Positions 15,820-22,276 of a DNA stretch of 25,657 bases are shown in pieces (position 1 is the stretch's first letter; each line of letters opens with the position of its first letter). A model generated the notes under the pieces. The model made no database searches, was not told the DNA's origin, and was given only the letters and a program-made list of their open reading frames with translations. The position numbers were made by a program, and so were the translations under genes. Where the stretch lies: the NCBI GenBank assembly GCA_036675025.1, contig JAKFFN010000401.1, positions 1 through 25,657 on the forward strand. Reading direction: 5' to 3'. The DNA is from JAKFFN01 sp036675025. Lineage in GTDB: Bacteria; Sumerlaeota; Sumerlaeia; Sumerlaeales; Sumerlaeaceae.

Positions 15820-17172
15820 CTACAGCTTCTCCGCCAGCGCATCAATACCACATATCCGCTGAGTTTTCGCCGACAGGTTCATGGCACTCAGTTCATCGAA
15901 AACCTTGCTCAGCATTTTCACCTTTGCGCGGTATGGCAGAAATGCGCTTTTGAAGCCGAAGATAATCAGGTCGATAATCTCCTCAAGATCAAAGCCCAGG
16001 TGCAGGTGAGCGCGGTAGAGTTCTTTTGATACTGTAGTATCGCTCATCAGGCGGTTGTCCGTGTTGATCGTCGTCCGCAGGCCGTAGTCATAGTAGAAGC
16101 GCAACGGATGATCTTCGAAAGACTTAGCCGCATGCGTCTGCACATTCGACGTCAGGCAAATCTCCAGCGGGATCCGGTGATCGTTCACGTAGTTGAGCAG
16201 GTCGCCATCTTCCTTCAGCTTCGTACCATGCCCGATCCTGTGAGCGCCGCAGTAATGCAGTGCCTGGTGTATGGACTCAGGGCCGTAGCTTTCCCCGGCG
16301 TGCAGTGTGCAGTTAATGTTGTTTCGCAGGATCAGGAAGAATGCTTCGCGGTGCCGTTTCGCCGGGTAATCCGTTTCTGCACCAGCCAGGTCGAAAGCGA
16401 CCACTCCCCTGTTTTTGTAAGCAACCGCAAGTTCCGCAAGCTGGTAGCTGATGTCAGGGTTAATGTTTCGCATACCGCAGATGATCACGCCCGTATCAAC
16501 GCCAAATTCCCGTTCGCCGCGCTTGAGCCCATCGTTTACAGCATCGACTATTTTCGTAAGCCGCAACCCGCGGCGGGTATGAAGAATCGGCGAGTAACGC
16601 ACTTCCAGGTATCGAATGTTCTCATCGGCGGCATCTGCCACTAGCTCATAGGCTATGCGCTCCAGGCTTTCCGCGTCCTGCATCACTGACAGGGTCACTT
16701 CGAAGGCTTTGAGGTAATCCTCAAGGCTCCGGCAGTCATCACCCACTACAAGAACTTTCCGGAGGCCATCCGCATCATGCGCGGGCAGCCGCACTTTCTG
16801 CTGCTCCGCCAGTTCGAGAATCGTTTCTACCCGCACAGAGCCATCCAGGTGGCAATGCAACTCTGCCTTGGGAAGCTGACGGAGTAATTCTTCCGTTATC
16901 TGCGGCAAGTCATCTGGAACATCCTCATCACTGACAGACACGTTAAAGGCGTCATCGTCTGCGCTGGACGGCTCATTGTAAAAGCCGGCACCGTCCTCAA
17001 CTTCGCTCTCATCAAGGTCCAGTTGATCCTCGCTAAGCTGCGCATCTGTGTCGCCAGAATCCATCGGTGGCATTTCAAACGGCTCCACATGGTTTTCCGA
17101 TTCCTGCTGTTCCGCAGGCTTATCTTCCTGTCGGTTGCGCTTTTGAGATGAGGGTTTCTTCCATTTGCCCAT
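15820..17172 (-). CDS. add: Adenosine deaminase with long acidic N-terminal extension
   Basis: Adenosine deaminase converts adenosine to inosine in purine salvage, in the cytoplasm, with one zinc ion. The catalytic part begins near residue 98 (LRQLPKAELHCHLDGS), with zinc ligands His106 and His108. It continues through LEVRYSP, NCTLHAGES (third His and catalytic Glu region), HRIGHGTKL, LEICLTSNVQT and TTINTDNRLMSDT with the Asp ligand. The length of this part, about 350 residues, is normal. Residues 1-95 are unusual: basic at first (MGKWKKPSSQKRNRQ), then strongly acidic with many Asp, Glu and Ser and no predicted fold. I chose the ATG at 17172, preceded by GGAG 11 bases away; the frame can extend to 17223. 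It lies 89 bases downstream of the MarR gene. Confidence 0.92.
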   Translation of the reverse strand: MGKWKKPSSQKRNRQEDKPAEQQESENHVEPFEMPPMDSGDTDAQLSEDQLDLDESEVEDGAGFYNEPSSADDDAFNVSVSDEDVPDDLPQITEELLRQLPKAELHCHLDGSVRVETILELAEQQKVRLPAHDADGLRKVLVVGDDCRSLEDYLKAFEVTLSVMQDAESLERIAYELVADAADENIRYLEVRYSPILHTRRGLRLTKIVDAVNDGLKRGEREFGVDTGVIICGMRNINPDISYQLAELAVAYKNRGVVAFDLAGAETDYPAKRHREAFFLILRNNINCTLHAGESYGPESIHQALHYCGAHRIGHGTKLKEDGDLLNYVNDHRIPLEICLTSNVQTHAAKSFEDHPLRFYYDYGLRTTINTDNRLMSDTTVSKELYRAHLHLGFDLEEIIDLIIFGFKSAFLPYRAKVKMLSKVFDELSAMNLSAKTQRICGIDALAEKL

Positions 17173-17261
17173 TATGCATTCGTCTCCGGGTTTAAGCTGG
17201 CAGCTTGTAAGAAAAATGGCCAATCAGCTGCCGCTGCGGCCCTCTTCTGCAAAGAGTGGGC

Positions 17262-17807
17262 CTACTGGAGAGCTCCGTTATCAGTTTCCGGACTCTCAGC
17301 GGTTTTCATTTCATTTTCTACAGCCTCACGGATGCGGGAAAGTACGTTCACCATTGTTTCTGAATCCTGGTCTGAGATAGAATTGCAGAGCCCGGCATTA
17401 AACTGATAGTAACGCGGCAGGATATCCTGGATGAGCTGCGAGCCTTCCGGGGTAAGCATAGCCAGGCGAACACGGCGATCTGCGGAACTGGATACTCGCC
17501 TTACCAGGCCTTTACGAGCCAGCACGTCGACCAGGCCGGTAACGTTAGCACGGCTGACGGCCAGCAGTTCGCTGATCTTGCTCAGGTGCATACCTTCGCC
17601 ATCGGTCCTCGCGAGGATGGTTAACAGGTTAAAAGCTGAAGGAAAAAGGTCCCATTCTGCCAGGAACCGCGCAAGCCGTGCTTCTACAGCGGAATACGTC
17701 AGTACGACGTTCAGAATCGAGTGGTAAACTTTCCAGTCGATGGATGGGTTGCCGGCTTCGTGCCGGGGCACAAATCCGAAATAATAGTCTTCTTTTAGAT
17801 CGGTCAT
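17262..17807 (-). CDS. MarR-family transcriptional regulator
   Basis: The 181-residue protein has a MarR winged helix at about residues 55-130: FNLLTILARTDGEGMHLSKISELL, then the recognition helix VSRANVTGLVDVLARKGLVRR and the wing SSADRRVRLAMLT. Helices before and after should form the dimer. MarR proteins usually repress nearby or their own genes and release DNA on binding small phenolic or oxidising ligands. There is no obvious efflux or catabolic partner. The gene lies between hisH and add, all on the minus strand. AGGG stands eight bases before the ATG at 17807. An AT-rich leader with a near-palindrome (17862-17875) lies upstream and could be its own operator. Confidence 0.9.
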   Translation of the reverse strand: MTDLKEDYYFGFVPRHEAGNPSIDWKVYHSILNVVLTYSAVEARLARFLAEWDLFPSAFNLLTILARTDGEGMHLSKISELLAVSRANVTGLVDVLARKGLVRRVSSSADRRVRLAMLTPEGSQLIQDILPRYYQFNAGLCNSISDQDSETMVNVLSRIREAVENEMKTAESPETDNGALQ

Positions 17808-17861
17808 GATTCAACCCTACTCGAACCGATTTTGAAAAAACAATTAAAAACTCAACTAACT

Positions 17862-17875
17862 TTTACACGTGCAAA
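17862..17875. promoter_or_regulatory. Candidate operator palindrome upstream of the marR-like gene
   Basis: TTTACACGTGCAAA is a 14-base palindrome with one symmetric mismatch pair, 55 to 68 bases before the regulator start and next to an AT-rich tract (17829-17861). MarR proteins typically bind such near-perfect palindromes in their own promoters. The link to this protein is inferred from position only. Confidence 0.35.
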
Positions 17876-17915
17876 TGCCGAGGTGTGAAGATATCGACGG
17901 GGTTCAGCAGTAAGG

Positions 17916-18521
17916 CTAAATCTGGGCGAAGTTTTTAAGTATCTGAAGTCCTACTGCCTGGCTTTTCTCAGGGTGAAATTGCACACCGGCCACGTTCTCC
18001 TGTTCAACCGCAGCAGCAAAAGGACTTCCGTATTCCGTCGTAGCAGCCACTACGGCGTTGTCGGCTGGCTCAACGAAATAGCTGTGTACGAAGTACACAT
18101 GGGGCTCCGCGCCCAGGCCAGCGAGTACGCGGCTCTGGTCGCTTACTTTAAGCGTGTTCCATCCCATGTGTGGAACCTTAAGGGGCAGATCAGCGGGGAA
18201 CCGCTTAACCGTTCCTTTAAAAATCTCCAGGCCTCTGACACCCGGGTCCTCTTCGCTGCTCTCGAAGAGCAGCTGCATACCAAGGCACACGCCGAGCAGC
18301 GGCTTCCCAGAGGCAGCATACTCCCGCAACACCGGCACCATGTTCCGTTCTTCCAGTATATGCATGGCATCGCCAAAGGCTCCTACCCCGGGCAGCACAA
18401 GTTTCTCTGCCGCCGAAATTTCTTCGGGACTGGAAATCAGCTGTGTTTCAGCGCCAGTATAGGCCAGCGCCTTCTCCACGCTCTGAAGGTTGCCTACGCC
18501 GTAGTCTACAATACTGATCAT
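17916..18521 (-). CDS. hisH: Imidazole glycerol phosphate synthase, glutaminase subunit HisH
   Basis: HisH hydrolyses glutamine and passes ammonia to HisF, which makes imidazole glycerol phosphate and AICAR in histidine synthesis. The 201-residue product has the normal length. It starts with the family strand ISIVDYGVGNLQSV, contains LVLPGVGAFGDAM, the nucleophile Cys79 in GVCLGMQLLFE, HMGWNTL, YFVHSYFVEP, and the final triad pair His183 and Glu185 in FHPEKS. I chose the ATG at 18521 because it places the first strand at the N-terminus. An ATG at 18545 would add eight residues, and the frame stays open farther upstream without family similarity. HisF and other his genes are not in the window, so the pathway genes are scattered or lie farther off. 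It is divergent from the aminotransferase gene. Confidence 0.95.
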   Translation of the reverse strand: MISIVDYGVGNLQSVEKALAYTGAETQLISSPEEISAAEKLVLPGVGAFGDAMHILEERNMVPVLREYAASGKPLLGVCLGMQLLFESSEEDPGVRGLEIFKGTVKRFPADLPLKVPHMGWNTLKVSDQSRVLAGLGAEPHVYFVHSYFVEPADNAVVAATTEYGSPFAAAVEQENVAGVQFHPEKSQAVGLQILKNFAQI

Positions 18522-18603
18522 GCGGTGTGTTACGGGGAAAACCATGCCTTTATTTTGCTGCGCTGAATAATCACGGGCAGTGGCAATTGTCGCTGTTAGG
18601 CGC

Positions 18604-18608
18604 GGAGG
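18604..18608 (+). promoter_or_regulatory. Shine-Dalgarno-like GGAGG, competing start for the aminotransferase
   Basis: GGAGG lies six bases before a TTG at 18615 that is in frame with the aminotransferase and would add 15 residues. The added codons include two AGG Arg codons, which are uncommon in these genes, and have no family similarity. The GTG at 18660 is therefore preferred, although its own ribosome site (AGGA at 18645-18648) is weaker. Confidence 0.35.
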
Positions 18609-18621
18609 CAGTACTTGCCTT

Positions 18622-18637
18622 GCACGCCAAATACTTT
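18622..18637 (+). repeat. 16-base direct repeat, copy 1
   Basis: GCACGCCAAATACTTT occurs exactly here, just before the aminotransferase start, and again at 20014-20029. Neither copy is in well-supported coding sequence. The meaning is unknown. Confidence 0.7.
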
Positions 18638-18659
18638 TAGGAACAGGATCTGTACGACA

Positions 18660-19856
18660 GTGGCGAAGATTTCCGCGCGCGTAAACGGGCTTTCTGAATC
18701 TGTGACCCTGGCCATTGACGCCAAGGCCAAAGCTATGATGGCCGAGGGCATCGATGTAGTTAACTTTGCGGCCGGTGAACCCGACTTTGACACACCCAGC
18801 CAGGTTAAAGAGGCGGCTAAGAAGGCCCTGGATGAAGGTAAGACGAAGTATGTGGCCAGCGGCGGATTGCCGGCGCTGAAAGACGCTATTGTCGAGAAAC
18901 TGCAGAAAGACAACGGCCTGACGTATAAACCCGGCCAGGTGCTCGTTTCTGTCGGCGCAAAGCATAGCCTGTTCAACGTGATCATGACCATTGTTGATCG
19001 CGGCGATGAAGTCATCATTCCTGCACCTTTCTGGGTCAGCTACTATGATATGGTTAAGGCGGCCGAGGGTACGCCGGTGATCGTTGAGACGACTGCCGAA
19101 GCGAACTTCAAGATGACCCCGGAACAGCTGGAAGCGGCAATCACGCCAAAGACTGTCGCCGTCTTCATCAACAGCCCGAGCAACCCGACCGGCGCCGTCT
19201 ACAGCGAAGCGGAACTGCGCGCCCTTGCTGACGTTATTGTCCGCAAGAACATCCTGTGCATCAGCGACGAAATCTACGAGAAGCTAGTGTATGGTGATAC
19301 GAAGCACTTCAGCATTGCCTCTGCAGGCGATGAGATTTTCGCGCGCACGCTGGTTGTGAACGGCTTCAGCAAGGCCTTCAGCATGACCGGATGGCGCCTT
19401 GGCTACACGGCCGGCCCCGCAGATATCCTGTCTGCCATGAACAAACTGCAGAGCCACAGCACCAGCAACGCCACCAGCTTCGCGCAGTTCGGCGGAATTG
19501 TTGCCCTGAAAGATACGGCTGAAGACGTGGAAAAGATGCGCAAGGCCTTCGACGAGCGCCGCCAGTACCTGGTGGGGGCGCTGAACCAGCTACCTGACGT
19601 CAAGTGCAACATGCCTGATGGCGCCTTCTATGCGTTCCCTGATTTCAGTGCCTACCATGGCAAGTCATTTAACGGTGAAGTTCTAAAGGGCTCCATGGAG
19701 CTGGCGAAGTACATCCTCACGGAAGGTAAAACCAGCATCGTACCGGGCGTAGCCTTCGGCGCTGAAAAGCACCAGCGTTTCAGCTATGCGACTTCGCAGG
19801 AACTACTTAAGAAGGGCGTCGAGCGAATCGGCGAGGCACTTGCCAACCTGAAGTAA
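18660..19856 (+). CDS. Class I aminotransferase, aspartate/prephenate type
   Basis: This is a fold-type I PLP enzyme of the Thermus-like aspartate aminotransferase subgroup (class Ib). It moves an amino group between aspartate and 2-oxoglutarate, and some members also use prephenate in aromatic amino acid synthesis. Motifs in the 398-residue product are NFAAGEPDFDTP, TKYVASGGLPALKDAI, SVGAKHSLFNVI, PAPFWVSYYDM, FINSPSNPTGAVYS, SDEIYEKLVYG, and the PLP-lysine block NGFSKAFSMTGWRLGY with Lys238; RFSYATSQ near the end holds the substrate-carboxylate Arg. The GTG at 18660 gives the usual N-terminus (AKISARVNGLSESVTLAIDA in family position). It is transcribed away from hisH. A terminator follows 25 bases after its stop. 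Specificity between aspartate and prephenate cannot be settled by eye. Confidence 0.93.
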   Translation: MAKISARVNGLSESVTLAIDAKAKAMMAEGIDVVNFAAGEPDFDTPSQVKEAAKKALDEGKTKYVASGGLPALKDAIVEKLQKDNGLTYKPGQVLVSVGAKHSLFNVIMTIVDRGDEVIIPAPFWVSYYDMVKAAEGTPVIVETTAEANFKMTPEQLEAAITPKTVAVFINSPSNPTGAVYSEAELRALADVIVRKNILCISDEIYEKLVYGDTKHFSIASAGDEIFARTLVVNGFSKAFSMTGWRLGYTAGPADILSAMNKLQSHSTSNATSFAQFGGIVALKDTAEDVEKMRKAFDERRQYLVGALNQLPDVKCNMPDGAFYAFPDFSAYHGKSFNGEVLKGSMELAKYILTEGKTSIVPGVAFGAEKHQRFSYATSQELLKKGVERIGEALANLK

Positions 19857-19881
19857 GTTAGAATAAGTGATGCTACTTTTT

Positions 19882-19918
19882 AACGTCGGCGGTTCGAGTG
19901 ACCACCGGCGTTTTCTTT
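19882..19918 (+). terminator. Intrinsic terminator after the aminotransferase gene
   Basis: AACGTCGGCGGT at 19882-19893 pairs with ACCACCGGCGTT at 19901-19912 with one mismatch and one G-T pair. A seven-base loop closes it, and TTTTCTTT follows. Confidence 0.8.
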
Positions 19919-19919
19919 A

Positions 19920-19977
19920 TGCAGGGGCCGCCAAATGTCCGGGGCCTACATCTGCGCTACCAAATGGTAACCCTGCA
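19920..19977. other. Unexplained inverted-repeat element, possible three-way junction
   Basis: TGCAGGG at 19920-19926 is matched exactly by CCCTGCA at 19971-19977. Inside, GGCC at 19926-19929 can pair with GGCC at 19943-19946, and TACC at 19958-19961 with GGTA at 19966-19969. The loops of both inner arms carry the word CCAAATG (19931-19937 and 19960-19966). It matches no RNA family that I recognise, and the inner stems are short. Confidence 0.35.
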
Positions 19978-20013
19978 TCCAGTACCCGGCTGCCATCCTT
20001 TCTATAGAAACCG

Positions 20014-20029
20014 GCACGCCAAATACTTT
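20014..20029 (+). repeat. 16-base direct repeat, copy 2
   Basis: GCACGCCAAATACTTT is an exact copy of 18622-18637. Here it ends 12 bases before the candidate -35 box of the thiC promoter, so it could be a regulator site. Confidence 0.7.
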
Positions 20030-20041
20030 CCCACTTATCCA

Positions 20042-20069
20042 TTGACGCTTTTACCGCCATTGCTGTAGC
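20042..20069 (+). promoter_or_regulatory. Candidate promoter of the thiC transcript
   Basis: TTGACG at 20042-20047 is a good -35 match. TGTAGC at 20064-20069 is a poor -10 at 16-base spacing. The predicted start, near 20076, would fall just before the TPP aptamer, which is the main support. Confidence 0.35.
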
Positions 20070-20082
20070 CACAGGTTAGTAA

Positions 20083-20182
20083 CGCCGGGGGAGGCCTTTT
20101 GGCCTGAGATGACCGGCCCCGCAACCGCGGTGCTGCGAAACCCTTGGAACCTGATACGGGTAATGCCGGCGAAGGGATGGCG
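20083..20182 (+). ncRNA. TPP riboswitch (THI element)
   Basis: The conserved THI-box segments occur in order: CGCCGGGGGAGGCC at the 5' side, GGCCTGAGATGACC, then GAAACCCTTGGAACCTGA, and GGGTAATGCCGGCGAAGGGA. CGCC at 20083-20086 pairs with GGCG at 20179-20182 to close stem P1. The CTGAGA segment binds the pyrimidine part of thiamine pyrophosphate, and the GCCGGCGAAGGGA side binds the pyrophosphate. It lies 82 bases upstream of thiC, a standard target that is turned off when TPP is plentiful. Confidence 0.97.
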
Positions 20183-20184
20183 TT

Positions 20185-20258
20185 CGGACCGCGCAAGAGG
20201 TCCGTCGTGGATCTTTTTGTTTTGGCAATGCCTTCTTATTAATTAAACTGAAGGACAT
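20185..20258 (+). promoter_or_regulatory. Expression platform of the TPP riboswitch
   Basis: ATGCCTTC at 20228-20235 can pair with GAAGGaCAT at 20250-20258 (bulged A in lower case), which contains the thiC ribosome site, and would block translation. The same ATGCCTTC can also pair with GAAGGGAT at 20171-20178 inside the aptamer with one mismatch. This would free the ribosome site when TPP is absent. A second hairpin, CGGACC at 20185-20190 with GGTCCG at 20199-20204, precedes a T-rich tract at 20214-20223 but is not close enough to be a clear terminator. Translational control is the better reading. Confidence 0.55.
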
Positions 20259-20264
20259 ATCGCG

Positions 20265-22193
20265 ATGAGCCAGAATGGATCTGCAAACGGCGTCAATGCC
20301 GCGCTTGAAAACGGCAGCCGCCGCAAAAACCCGGAAGCTATTCCAACCAACGAAGCCATCACCAGGAATCCGTTCCCCGCCAGCGAACGAATTTATGTCA
20401 CCGGCTCGCGCGCCGATGTCTGCGTTCCCATGCGCGAGATCACGTTGCGCCCGACGCGGCTCCTTGACGGCTCGACCGAAGACAACGGCACCATCCGCGT
20501 GTACGACACCAGCGGCTCCTACACAGATCCTTCAACCGCTATCGATGTCCGCAAAGGGCTGGAGCCGATTCGGCAGGCCTGGATTGCGGAGCGCGGGGAT
20601 GTGGAAACAATCGCCCAATCATCCAGCGCGTACAGGCGGCAGCGCCTCGCAGATCCTGAACTTGATGCATTGCGGTTTCACAATGAACGCCAGCCACTGC
20701 GCGCGAAGCCGGGTAAACGGGTAACGCAGCTACACTACGCCCGCCAGGGCATCATTACGCCGGAAATGGAATACATCGCGATCCGTGAGAACATGGGCCG
20801 CGTCGGCGAGCGCGCCAGCGACCGCCAGTTCCGCAAACACCCGGGTATGGGTTTTGGAGCGGCCATACCGCAGGAAATTACCCCGGAATTTGTGCGCGAT
20901 GAAGTGGCCCGGGGCCGCGCCATTATCCCCTCAAATATCAACCACCCTGAAATCGAACCGATGATTATCGGCCGTAACTTTCTCGTGAAGATCAACGCGA
21001 ACATTGGCAACTCCGCGGTCGCTTCTTCCATTGAGGAGGAAGTGGAAAAGATGGTTTGGTCAATTCGCTGGGGCGCGGATACTGTAATGGATCTGTCCAC
21101 GGGCAAGAACATCCATGAAACCCGCGAGTGGATCCTCCGCAACTCCCCTGTTCCTATCGGCACCGTGCCTATCTACCAGGCGCTGGAAAAGGTGGGAGGC
21201 AAGCCGGAGGATCTGACGTGGGAAATCTTCCGCGACACGCTGATTGAGCAGGCGGAGCAGGGCGTAGACTACTTCACGATTCATGCGGGGGTGCTGCTGC
21301 GGTACGTTCCACTGACCGCGCGCCGTGTTACGGGGATTGTAAGCCGCGGTGGGTCCATCATGGCGAAGTGGTGCCTGGCGCATCACAAGGAAAACTTTCT
21401 CTACACGAACTGGCGTGACATCTGTGAAATTATGGCGGCCTACGACATCTCGTTTTCTATCGGTGACGGCCTGCGTCCCGGCTGCCTTGCTGATGCCAAT
21501 GACGACGCCCAGTTTGGCGAACTGCAGACCCAGGGCGAACTCACCCGCATCGCGTGGGAGTACGACGTGCAGGTGATGAACGAAGGCCCCGGCCATGTGC
21601 CCATGCACATGATCAAGGAGAACATGGAGAAGCAGTTGGAGTGGTGCCATGAGGCGCCATTCTACACCCTCGGCCCGCTGACGACAGACATTGCTCCGGG
21701 CTACGACCACATCACCTCGGCCATCGGCGCAGCCATGATTGGCTGGTACGGCACAGCGATGCTGTGCTACGTTACGCCAAAGGAACACCTTGGTCTGCCG
21801 GACCGGGACGACGTGAAGGAGGGCGTTATCGCCTACAAGATCGCCGCTCATGCCGCCGACCTGGCGAAGGGCCACCCGGCTGCGCAGGAGCGCGATTATG
21901 TACTGAGCAAGGCGCGCTTCGAGTTCCGCTGGGAAGACCAGTTCAACCTTTCGCTTGATCCAGATACGGCTCGCGCCTACCATGATGAAACGCTCCCACA
22001 GGAGCGCATGAAAGAAGCGCACTTCTGCAGTATGTGCGGGCCTCACTTCTGCAGTATGAAGATCACGGAAGATGTTCGCGCCTACGCGAAGGAGCAAGGT
22101 ATCGGCGAAGAGGAAGCACTAACAAAAGGCATGGAAGAGAAGAGCCGCGAATTCGCCGAAGCGGGTGCCGAAATCTATCAGCCCGGTAAATAG
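20265..22193 (+). CDS. thiC: Phosphomethylpyrimidine synthase ThiC
   Basis: ThiC rearranges aminoimidazole ribotide to the hydroxymethylpyrimidine phosphate of thiamine by a radical-SAM-type reaction in the cytoplasm. The 642-residue product has the normal long form with the N-terminal ThiC-associated domain (RIYVTGSRADVCVPMREI near 42-59). The barrel includes MEYIAIRENMG, INANIGNSAVASSIEEEVEK, WGADTVMDLSTGKNIHETRE, NSPVPIGTVPIYQALEK, and NEGPGHVPMHMIKENMEKQ. The C-terminal CX2CX4C (Cys588, Cys591, Cys596 in CSMCGPHFC) binds the [4Fe-4S] cluster. AAGGA at 20251-20255 is the ribosome site, nine bases before the ATG. Expression should be under the TPP riboswitch just upstream. No other thi genes are in the window. 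Confidence 0.98.
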   Translation: MSQNGSANGVNAALENGSRRKNPEAIPTNEAITRNPFPASERIYVTGSRADVCVPMREITLRPTRLLDGSTEDNGTIRVYDTSGSYTDPSTAIDVRKGLEPIRQAWIAERGDVETIAQSSSAYRRQRLADPELDALRFHNERQPLRAKPGKRVTQLHYARQGIITPEMEYIAIRENMGRVGERASDRQFRKHPGMGFGAAIPQEITPEFVRDEVARGRAIIPSNINHPEIEPMIIGRNFLVKINANIGNSAVASSIEEEVEKMVWSIRWGADTVMDLSTGKNIHETREWILRNSPVPIGTVPIYQALEKVGGKPEDLTWEIFRDTLIEQAEQGVDYFTIHAGVLLRYVPLTARRVTGIVSRGGSIMAKWCLAHHKENFLYTNWRDICEIMAAYDISFSIGDGLRPGCLADANDDAQFGELQTQGELTRIAWEYDVQVMNEGPGHVPMHMIKENMEKQLEWCHEAPFYTLGPLTTDIAPGYDHITSAIGAAMIGWYGTAMLCYVTPKEHLGLPDRDDVKEGVIAYKIAAHAADLAKGHPAAQERDYVLSKARFEFRWEDQFNLSLDPDTARAYHDETLPQERMKEAHFCSMCGPHFCSMKITEDVRAYAKEQGIGEEEALTKGMEEKSREFAEAGAEIYQPGK

Positions 22194-22223
22194 CTGATTA
22201 ACCAGCAACTGGTAAAAAGAACA

Positions 22224-22260
22224 GGCCGGGATGCAAACTGCATCCCGGCCATTTTATCTT
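22224..22260. terminator. Intrinsic terminator between converging thiC and tal-pgi
   Basis: GGCCGGGATGC at 22224-22234 pairs perfectly with GCATCCCGGCC at 22240-22250 around a five-base loop. ATTTTATCTT follows on the plus strand, and TGTTCTTTTT follows on the minus strand, so both transcripts may end here. Confidence 0.85.
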
Positions 22261-22276
22261 TAAATGTGGTAAATCC

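Larger units (their letters stand above)
19857..20264 (+). other. Structured 408-base intergenic region before thiC
   Basis: No gene is seen here. In order it contains the aminotransferase terminator, a possible three-arm RNA or DNA structure (19920-19977), the second copy of a 16-base direct repeat (20014-20029), a possible promoter, the TPP aptamer and its expression platform. The parts are listed separately. Positions 19978-20013 show nothing clear. Confidence 0.7.

Noticed and set aside
15529..15820. Possible HicA gene next to the HicB-like gene
   Set aside because: The free spaces on either side are only 48 and 39 bases, too short for HicA, and no shifted frame there encodes a HicA-like sequence.
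17238..17263. Hairpin (GGCCC...GGGCC) at the end of the MarR gene
   Set aside because: No T run follows on the minus strand, and the stem has a bulge, so it was not called a terminator.
18522..18965. N-terminal extension of the hisH frame
   Set aside because: HisH proteins begin at the ISIVDYG strand. The upstream residues have no similarity and overlap the diverging aminotransferase gene.
21060..22097. Antisense open frame (345 residues) over thiC
   Set aside because: No family motif, and fully overlapped by a textbook ThiC sequence.
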